The position numbers and the translations under genes are program-made. A DNA stretch of 64,000 bases. Source: Streptomyces xanthii. GTDB taxonomy: Bacteria; Actinomycetota; Actinomycetes; Streptomycetales; Streptomycetaceae. Shown here piece after piece: positions 1 through 8,543 of the stretch. Below the pieces are notes generated by a model, which was not told the DNA's origin, did no database searches, and saw nothing but the letters and a program-made list of their open reading frames with translations. Positions within the stretch are counted from its first letter, which is position 1; each line of letters begins with the position of its first letter. Location of the stretch: assembly GCF_014621695.1 (NCBI RefSeq), contig NZ_CP061281.1, positions 1,674,001-1,738,000 of the forward strand, read 5' to 3'.

Positions 1-27
1 TCAGCCTTTCTTGAAGGACGTACACCC

Positions 28-1725
28 ATGGCTGCCACCCCCGAAAAGCCCGCTACCGCCGCGCCCCGCCGCAAGGTGAGCCGTCACCGCGGCGAGGGCC
101 AGTGGGCCGTGGGCCACCACACGCCGCTCAACGGCAACGAGCAGTTCAAGAAGGACGACGACGGTCTCAATGTGCGGACACGCATTGAGACGATCTACTC
201 CAAGCGCGGTTTCGACTCGATCGACCCCAACGACCTGCGCGGACGCATGCGCTGGTGGGGCCTGTACACCCAGCGCAAGCCCGGCATCGACGGCGGCAAG
301 ACGGCCGTCCTGGAGCCGGAGGAGCTGGACGACCGCTACTTCATGCTGCGCGTGCGCGTGGACGGCGGCCGGCTCACCGTGGCGCAGCTGCGCGTCATCG
401 GCGAGATCTCCGAGCAGTACGCGCGCGGCACCGCCGACATCACCGACCGGCAGAACATCCAGCTGCACTGGATCCGGATCGAGGACGTGCCCGCGATCTG
501 GGAGAAGCTGGAGGCCGTGGGCCTGTCCACGACCGAGGCGTGCGGCGACTGCCCCCGCGTGATCATCGGCTCCCCGGTGGCCGGCATCGCCGACGACGAG
601 ATCATCGACGGCACGCCCGCCGTGGACGAGATCCACGACCGCTACATCGGCAACAAGGAATTCTCCAACCTGCCGCGCAAGTTCAAGACCGCGATCTCCG
701 GTTCCCCCGTCCAGGACGTGGTCCACGAGATCAACGACGTGGCCTTCGTCGGCGTGGAGCACCCCGAGCACGGGCCCGGCTTCGACCTGTGGGTCGGCGG
801 CGGTCTGTCCACCAACCCCCGGCTCGCGGAGCGTCTGGGCACCTGGGTGCCGCTGGACGAGGTCGCCGACGTCTGGGCCGGCGTGGTCGGCATCTTCCGC
901 GACTACGGCTACCGGCGCCTGCGCAACCGCGCCCGTCTGAAGTTCCTGATGGCCGACTGGGGCCCGGAGAAGTTCCGCCAGGTCCTGGAGGACGAGTACC
1001 TGGAGCGCAAGCTGATCGACGGCCCGGCGCCCGCCGAGCCCTCGCAGAAGTGGCGCGACCACATCGGTGTCCACCGGCAGAAGGACGGCCGCTTCTACGT
1101 CGGGTTCGCCCCGCGCGTCGGCCGGGTGGACGGCGCCACGCTCACCAAGATCGCCGAGCTGGCCGGCGCGCACGGCTCGGACCGCCTGCGCACCACCGTC
1201 GAGCAGAAGATGATCGTCCTCGACGTCGCCGAGGACCAGGTCGACTCGCTCGTCGCGGGCCTCGAGGCGCTGGACTTCCAGGTCAAGCCGTCGCCGTTCC
1301 GGCGCGGCACGATGGCCTGCACCGGCATCGAGTTCTGCAAGCTGGCGATCGTCGAGACGAAGGGCCGCGGCGCGCAGCTCATCGACGAACTGGAGCGCCG
1401 CCTGCCCGAGTTCGACGAGCCGCTCACCATCAACCTCAACGGCTGCCCGAACGCCTGCGCCCGCATCCAGGTCGCGGACATCGGTCTCAAGGGCCAGCTG
1501 GTCCTGGACGACAACGGCGAGCAGGTCGAGGGCTACCAGGTGCACCTCGGCGGCGCGCTCGGCCTGGAGGCCGGCTTCGGCCGCAAGGTGCGCGGCCTGA
1601 AGGTCACCTCGGCCGAGCTGCCCGACTACATCGAGCGGGTGCTCAAGAACTTCCAGGCGGAGCGCGAGGACGGCGAACGCTTCGCGACCTGGGCGGCCCG
1701 CGCGAGTGCGGAGGCCCTGTCATGA
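28..1725 (+). CDS. sir: Ferredoxin-dependent sulfite (nitrite/sulfite) reductase
   Basis: A 565-aa siroheme/[4Fe-4S] reductase that reduces sulfite to sulfide with six electrons in the cytoplasm. The cluster/siroheme cysteines are visible as C431-x5-C437 (CTGIEFC) and C473-x3-C477 (CPNAC). The two-fold ferredoxin-like and nitrite/sulfite reductase domains cover the whole length, and the size is normal for the actinobacterial single-subunit enzyme. The ATG at 28 has a purine-rich RBS (GAAGGACG) about 7 nt upstream; anything further upstream, including the promoter, is outside the window. The stop overlaps the next start (ATGA), so it heads a translationally coupled operon. The cysH/C/D/N neighbours make sulfite rather than nitrite the likely substrate, but sequence alone does not fully separate the two. 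Confidence 0.95.
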   Translation: MAATPEKPATAAPRRKVSRHRGEGQWAVGHHTPLNGNEQFKKDDDGLNVRTRIETIYSKRGFDSIDPNDLRGRMRWWGLYTQRKPGIDGGKTAVLEPEELDDRYFMLRVRVDGGRLTVAQLRVIGEISEQYARGTADITDRQNIQLHWIRIEDVPAIWEKLEAVGLSTTEACGDCPRVIIGSPVAGIADDEIIDGTPAVDEIHDRYIGNKEFSNLPRKFKTAISGSPVQDVVHEINDVAFVGVEHPEHGPGFDLWVGGGLSTNPRLAERLGTWVPLDEVADVWAGVVGIFRDYGYRRLRNRARLKFLMADWGPEKFRQVLEDEYLERKLIDGPAPAEPSQKWRDHIGVHRQKDGRFYVGFAPRVGRVDGATLTKIAELAGAHGSDRLRTTVEQKMIVLDVAEDQVDSLVAGLEALDFQVKPSPFRRGTMACTGIEFCKLAIVETKGRGAQLIDELERRLPEFDEPLTINLNGCPNACARIQVADIGLKGQLVLDDNGEQVEGYQVHLGGALGLEAGFGRKVRGLKVTSAELPDYIERVLKNFQAEREDGERFATWAARASAEALS

Positions 1726-1901
1726 GCGAGCGTGCCGCGCCCTTCTTCTGCCCGTACTGCGGCGACGAGGACCTGCGTCCGAACGAGGCGGGTCACGGCG
1801 CCTGGCAGTGCGGGGCGTGCAACCGGGCCTTCCAGCTGAAGTTCCTCGGGCTGCTCGCCCAGGGACTTCGGCGCACCGACGGTGGAGGCGAAAAGATATG
1901 A
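1722..1901 (+). CDS. 59-aa zinc-ribbon-like peptide of the sulfate operon
   Basis: A 59-aa protein with two CxxC pairs, CPYC near residue 10 and CGAC near residue 33, so probably a small zinc ribbon. Its ATG overlaps the sir stop (ATGA), and its TGA overlaps the cysH ATG in the same way, so it is translationally coupled on both sides. A basic segment follows the second CxxC (FQLKFLGLLAQGLRR). I recall a similar unnamed gene at this place in other Streptomyces. Function is unknown; its position between sulfite reductase and APS reductase suggests an accessory or metal/cluster-related role, which is inference. It is easily missed by gene finders. Confidence 0.85.
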   Translation: MSERAAPFFCPYCGDEDLRPNEAGHGAWQCGACNRAFQLKFLGLLAQGLRRTDGGGEKI

Positions 1902-2608
1902 CGACAGCTCACATCACCTCGGACACGGACGAGTTGAAGGCGCTCGCCGAACAGGCCGGGCGCGACCTGGAGGACGCCTCGGCCCTGGAGATCCTCCAGT
2001 GGGCGACGGAGACCTTCGGGAACACGTTCTGCGTGACCTCGTCCATGGAGGACGCGGTCGTCGCGCACCTGGCCTCGCGGGCGATGCCCGGCGTCGACGT
2101 CGTCTTCCTCGACACCGGCTACCACTTCGAGGAGACCATCGGCACCCGCGACGCCGTGGAGGCCGTGATGGACGTCAACGTCATCACGCTCACCCCGCGG
2201 CAGACGGTCGCCGAGCAGGACGCCGAGTTCGGCCCGAAGCTGCACGACCGCGACCCCGACCTGTGCTGCGCGATGCGCAAGGTGCGGCCCCTCCAGGAGG
2301 GCCTCGCCGGCTACACGGCGTGGGCCACGGGACTGCGCCGCGACGAGTCCCCGACCCGGGCGAACACCCCGGTCGTCGGCTGGGACGAGAAGCGCCGCAA
2401 GGTGAAGGTCTCCCCCATCGCCCGCTGGACCCAGGACGACGTCGACGCGTACGTCGCCGAGCACGGCGTGCTCACCAACCCGCTCCTGACGGACGGCTAC
2501 GGATCCGTGGGCTGCGCCCCGTGCACCCGCCGCCTCCTGGAGGGCGAGGACGCCCGCGCCGGCCGCTGGGCGGGCCGGGCCAAGACCGAGTGCGGACTGC
2601 ACGGCTGA
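1898..2608 (+). CDS. cysH: Assimilatory adenylylsulfate (APS) reductase, [4Fe-4S] type
   Basis: A 236-aa CysH-family protein that reduces activated sulfate to sulfite using thioredoxin. The N-terminal half has the PAPS/APS reductase fold. The four cluster cysteines of the bacterial APS-reductase subtype are present: C123-C124 (LCCAMRK) and C206-x2-C209 (GCAPC). The C-terminal catalytic cysteine lies in TECGLH (C232). These extra cysteines indicate APS, not PAPS, as substrate. ATG 1898 overlaps the preceding stop and sits about 8 nt after GGAGG within GGTGGAGGCG. The product feeds sulfite to the upstream reductase gene. Confidence 0.95.
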   Translation: MTTAHITSDTDELKALAEQAGRDLEDASALEILQWATETFGNTFCVTSSMEDAVVAHLASRAMPGVDVVFLDTGYHFEETIGTRDAVEAVMDVNVITLTPRQTVAEQDAEFGPKLHDRDPDLCCAMRKVRPLQEGLAGYTAWATGLRRDESPTRANTPVVGWDEKRRKVKVSPIARWTQDDVDAYVAEHGVLTNPLLTDGYGSVGCAPCTRRLLEGEDARAGRWAGRAKTECGLHG

Positions 2609-2640
2609 TGACGACGGCACCAGAGACTTTGGAGAAGCAA

Positions 2641-3177
2641 GTGACCGGAGCCACCATCTGGCTCACGGGTCTGCCGAGTGCCGGCAAGACCACGATCGCC
2701 AACGAACTGGCCGCGACGCTGCGCGCCGAGGGCCGCACCGTCGAGGTGCTCGACGGCGACGAGATCCGTGAGTTCCTCTCGGCGGGCCTCGGCTTCAGCC
2801 GCGAGGACCGGCACACCAACGTGCAGCGCATCGGCTTCCTGGCCGAACTCCTCGCCCGCAACGGCGTGCTGACGCTCGTCCCGGTCATCGCCCCGTACGC
2901 GGACAGCCGCGAGGCCGTCCGCAAGCGCCACCAGGGCGCCGGCACCGCCTACCTGGAGGTGCACGTGGCCACACCGCTCGACGTGTGCTCCGTGCGCGAT
3001 GTGAAGGGCCTGTACGCCAAGCAGGCCGCCGGTGAACTGAAGGGCCTCACCGGGGTCGACGACCCCTACGAGGTGCCCGAGTCGCCCGACCTGCGCATCG
3101 AGTCGCAGAACCAGACCGTGCAGGAGTCCGCGGCAGCGCTCCGCGCGCTGCTCACCGAGAGGGGTCTCGCCGCATGA
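2641..3177 (+). CDS. cysC: Adenylylsulfate (APS) kinase
   Basis: A 178-aa cytoplasmic kinase that phosphorylates APS to PAPS. The P-loop GLPSAGKTT lies at residues 10-18, followed by the DGDEIR and GFSREDRHTN motifs typical of CysC. I chose GTG 2641, 6 nt after a clear GGAG and close to the conserved P-loop. An alternative ATG at 2608 overlaps the cysH stop (ATGA) and would add 11 residues. The gene ends in an ATGA overlap with cysD. Because the cysH product looks like an APS reductase, PAPS from this enzyme is not strictly needed for assimilation and may serve sulfotransferases. Confidence 0.93.
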   Translation: MTGATIWLTGLPSAGKTTIANELAATLRAEGRTVEVLDGDEIREFLSAGLGFSREDRHTNVQRIGFLAELLARNGVLTLVPVIAPYADSREAVRKRHQGAGTAYLEVHVATPLDVCSVRDVKGLYAKQAAGELKGLTGVDDPYEVPESPDLRIESQNQTVQESAAALRALLTERGLAA

Positions 3178-4112
3178 CGACCGTAGCTTCGAACGTCTCC
3201 GAGGAGACGGACAGCCCCTACGCGCTCACCCACCTCGACGCGCTCGAGTCCGAGGCGGTGCACATCTTCCGCGAGGTCGCGGGCGAGTTCGAGCGGCCGG
3301 TGATCCTCTTCTCCGGCGGCAAGGACTCGATCGTCATGCTGCACCTGGCGCTGAAGGCGTTCGCCCCCGCGGCGATCCCCTTCTCGCTGCTGCACGTGGA
3401 CACGGGCCACAACTTCTCCGAGGTCATCGACTACCGCGACCGGGTCGTCGCCGAGCACGGGCTGCGCCTGCACGTCGCCTCGGTGCAGGACTACATCGAC
3501 CGCGGCGTCCTCAAGGAGCGCCCGGACGGGGTCCGCAACCCCCTGCAGACGGTCCCGCTGACCGAGAAGATCCAGCAGGAGAAGTTCGACGCGGTCTTCG
3601 GCGGCGGCCGCCGCGACGAGGAGAAGGCCCGCGCCAAGGAGCGGGTGTTCTCGCTGCGCGACGAGTTCTCCCAGTGGGACCCGCGCCGTCAGCGCCCCGA
3701 GCTGTGGCAGCTGTACAACGGCCGCCACGCGCCCGGCGAGCACGTCCGCGTCTTCCCGCTGTCCAACTGGACCGAGCTGGACGTGTGGCAGTACATCGCC
3801 CGCGAGAACATCGAGCTCCCGCAGATCTACTACGCGCACGAGCGCCCGGTGTTCAAGCGTTCCGGCATGTGGCTGACCGCCGGCGAGTGGGGCGGCCCGA
3901 AGGACGACGAGACGGTCGAGACGCGGCTGGTCCGCTACCGCACCGTCGGCGACATGTCCTGCACCGGCGCCGTCGACTCCGACGCGACGACGATCGAGAA
4001 GGTCATCGCCGAGATCGCCGCCTCCCGGCTCACCGAGCGGGGCGCGACCCGCGCCGACGACAAGCTGTCCGAGGCCGCGATGGAAGACCGCAAGCGCGAA
4101 GGGTACTTCTAG
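3174..4112 (+). CDS. cysD: Sulfate adenylyltransferase subunit 2 (ATP sulfurylase)
   Basis: A 312-aa PP-loop ATP pyrophosphatase. The SGGKDS loop lies at residues 47-52, and the protein ends in the conserved EDRKREGYF tail of CysD. With CysN it makes APS from ATP and sulfate, the first committed step of assimilation. Its ATG overlaps the cysC stop, and cysN follows 2 nt after its TAG, so the two subunits are made together. Length and conserved motifs are normal for the family. Confidence 0.96.
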   Translation: MTTVASNVSEETDSPYALTHLDALESEAVHIFREVAGEFERPVILFSGGKDSIVMLHLALKAFAPAAIPFSLLHVDTGHNFSEVIDYRDRVVAEHGLRLHVASVQDYIDRGVLKERPDGVRNPLQTVPLTEKIQQEKFDAVFGGGRRDEEKARAKERVFSLRDEFSQWDPRRQRPELWQLYNGRHAPGEHVRVFPLSNWTELDVWQYIARENIELPQIYYAHERPVFKRSGMWLTAGEWGGPKDDETVETRLVRYRTVGDMSCTGAVDSDATTIEKVIAEIAASRLTERGATRADDKLSEAAMEDRKREGYF

Positions 4113-4114
4113 AC

Positions 4115-5455
4115 ATGAGCACCACCACTGCCGAGGAGCTGGCCGGTCTTTCGGCCACCACCCTGCTGCGTTTCGCGACCGCGGGCTCCGTCGACGACGG
4201 CAAGTCCACGCTGGTCGGCAGGCTGCTGCACGACTCCAAGTCGGTCCTCGCCGACCAGCTGGAGGCCGTCGAGCACGCGTCGCGTTCGCGCGGCGCCGCC
4301 GAGCCGGACCTCGCGCTGCTCACCGACGGCCTGCGGGCCGAGCGCGAGCAGGGCATCACCATCGACGTCGCCTACCGCTACTTCGCGACCCCGCGCCGCC
4401 GCTTCATCCTGGCGGACACCCCGGGCCACGTGCAGTACACGCGGAACATGGTGACCGGCGCCTCCACCGCCGACCTCGCCGTCGTCCTCGTCGACGCCCG
4501 CAACGGCGTCATCGAGCAGACCCGCCGGCACGCCGCCGTGGCCGCGCTCCTGCGCGTCCCGCACGTGGTGCTCGCGGTCAACAAGATGGACCTCGTCGAC
4601 TACGAGGAGTCCGTCTTCGCGAAGATCGCCGAGGAGTTCACCGCGTACGCCTCCGACCTGGGCGTCCCGGAGATCACCGCGATCCCGATCTCGGCGCTCG
4701 CCGGTGACAACGTCGTGGAGCCGTCCGCCAACATGGACTGGTACGGCGGCCCCACCGTCCTGGAGCACCTGGAGACGGTGCCGGTCAGCCACGACCTGAC
4801 GAGCTGCCACGCCCGGCTGCCCGTGCAGTACGTGATCCGGCCGCAGACCGCCGAGCACCCCGACTACCGCGGCTACGCGGGCCAGATCGCCGCGGGCACC
4901 TTCCGCGTCGGCGAGTCCGTGACCGTGCTGCCCTCGGGCCGCACGTCGAAGATCGCGGGGATCGACCTGCTGGGCAAGGCCGTCGACGTGGCGTGGACCC
5001 CGCAGTCCGTCACCCTCCTCCTGGAGGACGACATCGACATCTCGCGCGGCGACCTGATCGTGCCGAGCCACGACGCCCCGGCCACCTCGCAGGACGTCGA
5101 GGCGACCGTGTGCCACGTGGCCGACACCCCGCTGACCGTGGGCCAGCGCGTGCTGCTCAAGCACACCACCCGCACGGTCAAGGCGATCGTCAAGGAGATC
5201 CCGTCGCGGCTCACCCTCGACGACCTCTCCCAGCACCCGGAGCCCGGGCAGCTCGTCGCCAACGACATCGGCCGGGTCAAGGTCCGCATCGCCGAGCCGA
5301 TCGCCCTCGACTCGTACGCGGCCTCGCGCCGCACCGGCTCGTTCCTGCTGATCGACCCCTCCGACGGCACCACGCTCGCGGCCGGTATGGCCGGCGAGGC
5401 GTTCGCCGCGGAGAAGGAGCTCCCGGTCGCGGACGACGAGGGCTGGGACTTCTGA
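4115..5455 (+). CDS. cysN: Sulfate adenylyltransferase subunit 1 (GTPase)
   Basis: A 446-aa EF-Tu-like GTPase subunit of ATP sulfurylase; GTP hydrolysis drives APS synthesis by CysD. The G1 loop GSVDDGKST lies at residues 24-32; G3 (DTPGH) and G4 (NKMD) are clear. EF-Tu-like beta-barrel domains follow. There is no C-terminal APS kinase domain (not a CysNC fusion), consistent with a separate cysC upstream. ATG 4115 starts 2 nt after the cysD stop. About 240 bp with possible short leader frames separate it from the sulfonate importer genes. Confidence 0.96.
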   Translation: MSTTTAEELAGLSATTLLRFATAGSVDDGKSTLVGRLLHDSKSVLADQLEAVEHASRSRGAAEPDLALLTDGLRAEREQGITIDVAYRYFATPRRRFILADTPGHVQYTRNMVTGASTADLAVVLVDARNGVIEQTRRHAAVAALLRVPHVVLAVNKMDLVDYEESVFAKIAEEFTAYASDLGVPEITAIPISALAGDNVVEPSANMDWYGGPTVLEHLETVPVSHDLTSCHARLPVQYVIRPQTAEHPDYRGYAGQIAAGTFRVGESVTVLPSGRTSKIAGIDLLGKAVDVAWTPQSVTLLLEDDIDISRGDLIVPSHDAPATSQDVEATVCHVADTPLTVGQRVLLKHTTRTVKAIVKEIPSRLTLDDLSQHPEPGQLVANDIGRVKVRIAEPIALDSYAASRRTGSFLLIDPSDGTTLAAGMAGEAFAAEKELPVADDEGWDF

Positions 5456-5460
5456 CCGCC

Positions 5461-5565
5461 ATGGCCCTCATCGACTACTACGGGACGTTCGCCAAGGAGG
5501 GCGGCCGCGTCGGCAGCGGCGCCCTCGGCAGCGGACAGGGCGGGGTCGCGCGATGTGCGTGCTGA
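5461..5565 (+). CDS. Possible 34-aa leader peptide ending Arg-Cys-Ala-Cys
   Basis: A short frame starting 5 nt after the cysN stop. It encodes 34 residues, with two cysteine codons (TGT, TGC) in the last four positions before TGA. No family is recognised. Position between the sulfate genes and a sulfonate importer, plus terminal Cys codons, would fit a cysteine-sensing upstream ORF as described in other actinobacteria, but this may be chance or a cysN-adjacent relic. There is no strong RBS of its own, and expression would rely on coupling to cysN. Confidence 0.3.
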   Translation: MALIDYYGTFAKEGGRVGSGALGSGQGGVARCAC

Positions 5566-5654
5566 CGTACGCGCACCGCATGCGCGCCCTCACCCCCCGC
5601 ACCCACGCCCTTCGACGACATCGAAGACCTGCCGACCTCCCGGCCGCACCCTGA
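5553..5654 (+). CDS. Possible 33-aa arginine/histidine-rich leader peptide
   Basis: A 33-aa frame (starting MCVLTYAHRMRA) that overlaps the preceding short frame and ends 37 nt before the lipoprotein start. It has a Cys codon at position 2 and an Arg/His-rich centre (ALRRHRRP) faintly like the small leader peptides often found before Streptomyces sulfur transport operons. A G-rich stretch (GGGCGGGG) lies about 7 nt before the ATG. Evidence is weak; it is listed because the interval is otherwise unexplained. Confidence 0.25.
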   Translation: MCVLTYAHRMRALTPRTHALRRHRRPADLPAAP

Positions 5655-5691
5655 CGGTGTGACCGCCGGGCCAACGAGAGGAAACCCTCCC

Positions 5692-6801
5692 GTGCCTGCC
5701 AACTTCCCTTCCCCGAAGCGACGTTCGCTGCTCGCCCTGACCGTCCTGCCCCTGCTCGCGCTGACCGCGACGGCCTGCGGCTACGGGTCCGAGGCCGACA
5801 GCGCCAAGGAGAACGTCGCCGCGAAGGGCAAGGCCCTGTCCGCCGACACCGTCAAGATCGGCTACTTCGGGAACCTGACCCACGGCACCGCGCTCGTCGG
5901 CCGCCAGCAGGGCCTCTTCCAGAAGGAGCTGAAGGGGACGCAGGCGAAGTACGCGACCTTCAACGCGGGCCCGGCCGAGATCGAGGCGCTGAACGCCGGC
6001 TCCATCGACATCGGCTGGATCGGCCCCTCCCCCGCCATCAACGGCTTCACCAAATCGCAGGGCAAGTCGCTGCGCATCATCGGCGGTTCGGCGTCCGGCG
6101 GCGTGAAGCTGGTCGTGAACCCGAAGAAGATCAAGTCGCTGAAGGACGTCAAGGGCAAGCGGATCGCCACGCCTCAGCTCGGCAACACCCAGGACGTCGC
6201 GTTCCTGAACTGGGCCGCCGAGCAGGGCTGGAAGGTCGACGCCAACTCCGGCAAGGGTGACGTGTCCGTGATCCGCACGGACAACAAGATCACCCCGGAC
6301 GCCTTCAAGTCCGGCTCCGTCGACGGCGCGTGGGTCCCCGAGCCGACCGCCTCGAAGCTGGTCGCCGAGGGCGGCAAGGTGCTCCTCGACGAGGCCGACC
6401 TGTGGCCCGGCAAGAAGTTCGTGATCACGAACATCATCGTGTCGCAGAAGTTCCTGAAGGAGCACCCGGACGTCGTCGAGGCGGTGCTGCGCGGCTCCGT
6501 GAAGACGAACAAGTGGATCACCGCGAACCCGGACGAGGCGAAGGCGGCGGCCAACAAGCAGCTGGAGCAGGACTCCGGCAAGGCGCTGCCCGCCGAGATC
6601 CTCGACCCGGCGTGGAAGTCCATCGCGTTCACGGACGACCCGCTGGCCGCGACGCTCGACTCCGAGGCGGCGCACGCGGTGAAGGCCGGCCTGCTGGAGA
6701 AGCCCGACCTGTCCGGGATCTACGACCTGAAGCCGCTCAACAAGGTCCTCGCGGCCGAGGGCGGCACCAAGGTCGACGACGCCGGTCTCGGCGTCAAGTA
6801 G
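5692..6801 (+). CDS. Sulfonate/taurine-type ABC transporter substrate-binding lipoprotein
   Basis: A 369-aa exported lipoprotein: Lys/Arg n-region, hydrophobic h-region and a lipobox cysteine at residue 29 (LTATAC). The mature part is an SsuA/TauA/NMT1-like binding protein, with the typical GYFGNLTHG opening and the hinge segment NAGPAEIEALNAGSIDIGWI. It should capture an organosulfonate (or related sulfur ester) outside the membrane for the SsuB/SsuC-like pair that follows. GTG 5692 has GAGAGGAAA about 7 nt upstream. Linkage to the cys genes supports a sulfur substrate; the exact ligand is not visible. Confidence 0.9.
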   Translation: MPANFPSPKRRSLLALTVLPLLALTATACGYGSEADSAKENVAAKGKALSADTVKIGYFGNLTHGTALVGRQQGLFQKELKGTQAKYATFNAGPAEIEALNAGSIDIGWIGPSPAINGFTKSQGKSLRIIGGSASGGVKLVVNPKKIKSLKDVKGKRIATPQLGNTQDVAFLNWAAEQGWKVDANSGKGDVSVIRTDNKITPDAFKSGSVDGAWVPEPTASKLVAEGGKVLLDEADLWPGKKFVITNIIVSQKFLKEHPDVVEAVLRGSVKTNKWITANPDEAKAAANKQLEQDSGKALPAEILDPAWKSIAFTDDPLAATLDSEAAHAVKAGLLEKPDLSGIYDLKPLNKVLAAEGGTKVDDAGLGVK

Positions 6802-6837
6802 CCCACCAGCCAACCCAGTTCCCAGGAGGTGACGACC

Positions 6838-7629
6838 ATGGCGACCATCCTCGCCAAGGCTGCCGACTCCGCCGCGGTGGCGGACGGCAAGGCGACCCGG
6901 ATCGAGCACGTCTCGAAGTCCTTCGCCACACCCGCCGGCCCGCAGCTCGTCCTGGACGACATCAGCCTCGATGTCGCTCCGGGCGAGTTCGTCACCCTCC
7001 TGGGTGCCTCGGGCTGCGGCAAGTCGACGCTGCTCAACCTGGTCGCGGGGCTCGACGCCCCGTCGGCCGGCTCCATCGCGACGGACGGGCGGCCCGCCCT
7101 GATGTTCCAGGAGCACGCCCTGTTCCCGTGGCTGACCGCGGGCAAGAACATCGAGCTCGCCCTGAAGCTGCGGGGCGTGCCGAAGAACGAACGGCGCGAC
7201 CGCGCCGAGGAGCTGCTCGAGCTGGTCCGGCTGCAGGGCGCGTACGGCAAGCGGGTCCACGAGCTGTCCGGCGGCATGCGCCAGCGGGTGGCGCTGGCGC
7301 GGGCGCTCGCGCAGGACGCGCGGCTGCTCCTGATGGACGAGCCGTTCGCGGCGCTCGACGCGATCACCCGGGACGTGCTGCACGGCGAGCTGACCCGGAT
7401 CTGGGAGGAGACCCACCTCTCGGTCCTGTTTGTCACGCACAACGTGCGCGAGGCGGTGCGGCTCGCGCAGCGCGTGGTGCTGCTGTCCTCGCGGCCGGGC
7501 CGGATCGCCCGCGAGTGGACGGTCGACATCCCGCAGCCGCGGCGCATCGAGGACCCCGAGGTCGCCGAGCTCTCCGTCGAGATCACCGAACAACTGCGTG
7601 GGGAGATCCGCCGCCATGGCAAGGACTGA
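6838..7629 (+). CDS. ABC transporter ATP-binding protein, SsuB/TauB type
   Basis: A 263-aa ATPase that energises the sulfonate importer on the cytoplasmic face. Walker A GASGCGKST is at residues 56-64, the Q-loop is in MFQEHALFPW, the signature is LSGGMRQR, Walker B is LLLMDEP and the H-loop is FVTHN. ATG 6838 sits 8 nt after a perfect AGGAGG; a GTG 9 nt upstream overlaps that RBS and is less likely. The coding end overlaps the permease start by 14 nt, so the two are coupled. Confidence 0.93.
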   Translation: MATILAKAADSAAVADGKATRIEHVSKSFATPAGPQLVLDDISLDVAPGEFVTLLGASGCGKSTLLNLVAGLDAPSAGSIATDGRPALMFQEHALFPWLTAGKNIELALKLRGVPKNERRDRAEELLELVRLQGAYGKRVHELSGGMRQRVALARALAQDARLLLMDEPFAALDAITRDVLHGELTRIWEETHLSVLFVTHNVREAVRLAQRVVLLSSRPGRIAREWTVDIPQPRRIEDPEVAELSVEITEQLRGEIRRHGKD

Positions 7630-8536
7630 ACCGACGGCCACCGCCACGGTGGAGCCCGCCGACGCGGTCGCCGCGAAGGACGACCTCGCGGGTCTGGAGG
7701 CGGGCCTGGACGCACTGGAGACGGTCCAGTCCGGGCGCACCCCGTTCTCGAAGACGTTCCGCGAGAAGATCTTCCCGCCGCTCACGGCGGTCGTGCTGGT
7801 GATCCTGCTGTGGCAGGGCCTGGTCTCGTTCGGCGTGGTCGACGACCCGACGAAGCTGCCGCCGCCGTCGGCGGTCTGGGACGAGGTCCAGACCGCGTGG
7901 CTGAAGGGCGAACTGCTCGGCTACATCTGGACGAGCGTCTCGCGCGGCCTGCTCGGCTTCTTCTTCGCGCTGCTCATCGGCACCCCGCTGGGGCTGCTCG
8001 TGGCGCGCGTGAAGTTCGTGCGCGCCGCGATCGGCCCGGTCCTGTCGGGCCTCCAGTCGCTGCCGTCGGTGGCGTGGGTGCCGCCGGCCGTGCTCTGGCT
8101 GGGCCTGGACAACTCGATGATGTACGCGGTGATCCTGCTCGGCGCGGTCCCGTCGATCGCGAACGGTCTGGTCTCCGGCGTCGACCAGGTGCCGCCGCTG
8201 TTCCTGCGGGCGGGCCGCACGCTCGGCGCGACCGGCGTGCGCGGGCTGTGGCACGTGGTGCTCCCCGCGGCGCTGCCCGGCTACCTGGCCGGTCTGAAGC
8301 AGGGCTGGGCGTTCTCGTGGCGTTCGCTGATGGCCGCCGAGATCATCGCGAACTCGCCGGACCTGGGCGTGGGCCTCGGCCAGCTCCTGGAGAACGGGCG
8401 CACGGCCAGCTCCATGCCGATGGTCTTCCTCGCCATCCTCCTCATCCTGATCGTCGGCATCGTCATCGACCTGCTGATCTTCAGCCCGCTGGAGCGGCGC
8501 GTCCTGCGCGGCCGCGGCCTTCTCGTCCGGAGCTGA
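7616..8536 (+). CDS. ABC transporter permease, SsuC/TauC type
   Basis: A 306-aa inner-membrane permease with about six transmembrane helices after a charged N-terminal stretch of roughly 40 residues. The BPD-type EAA loop (GRTLGATGVRGLWHVVLPAA) and the ending helix before LLERRVLRGRG-like residues are typical of SsuC. ATG 7616 lies inside the end of the ATPase gene, 10 nt after GGGGAG. With the preceding two genes it forms a complete sulfonate importer, placed in the sulfate assimilation operon. Confidence 0.92.
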   Translation: MARTEPTATATVEPADAVAAKDDLAGLEAGLDALETVQSGRTPFSKTFREKIFPPLTAVVLVILLWQGLVSFGVVDDPTKLPPPSAVWDEVQTAWLKGELLGYIWTSVSRGLLGFFFALLIGTPLGLLVARVKFVRAAIGPVLSGLQSLPSVAWVPPAVLWLGLDNSMMYAVILLGAVPSIANGLVSGVDQVPPLFLRAGRTLGATGVRGLWHVVLPAALPGYLAGLKQGWAFSWRSLMAAEIIANSPDLGVGLGQLLENGRTASSMPMVFLAILLILIVGIVIDLLIFSPLERRVLRGRGLLVRS

Positions 8537-8543
8537 GCACGCC

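Noticed and set aside
1..1545. Long open frame on the minus strand opposite sulfite reductase
   Set aside because: It mirrors the codon structure of the real gene; high-GC DNA gives long antisense frames. No motif or start signal.
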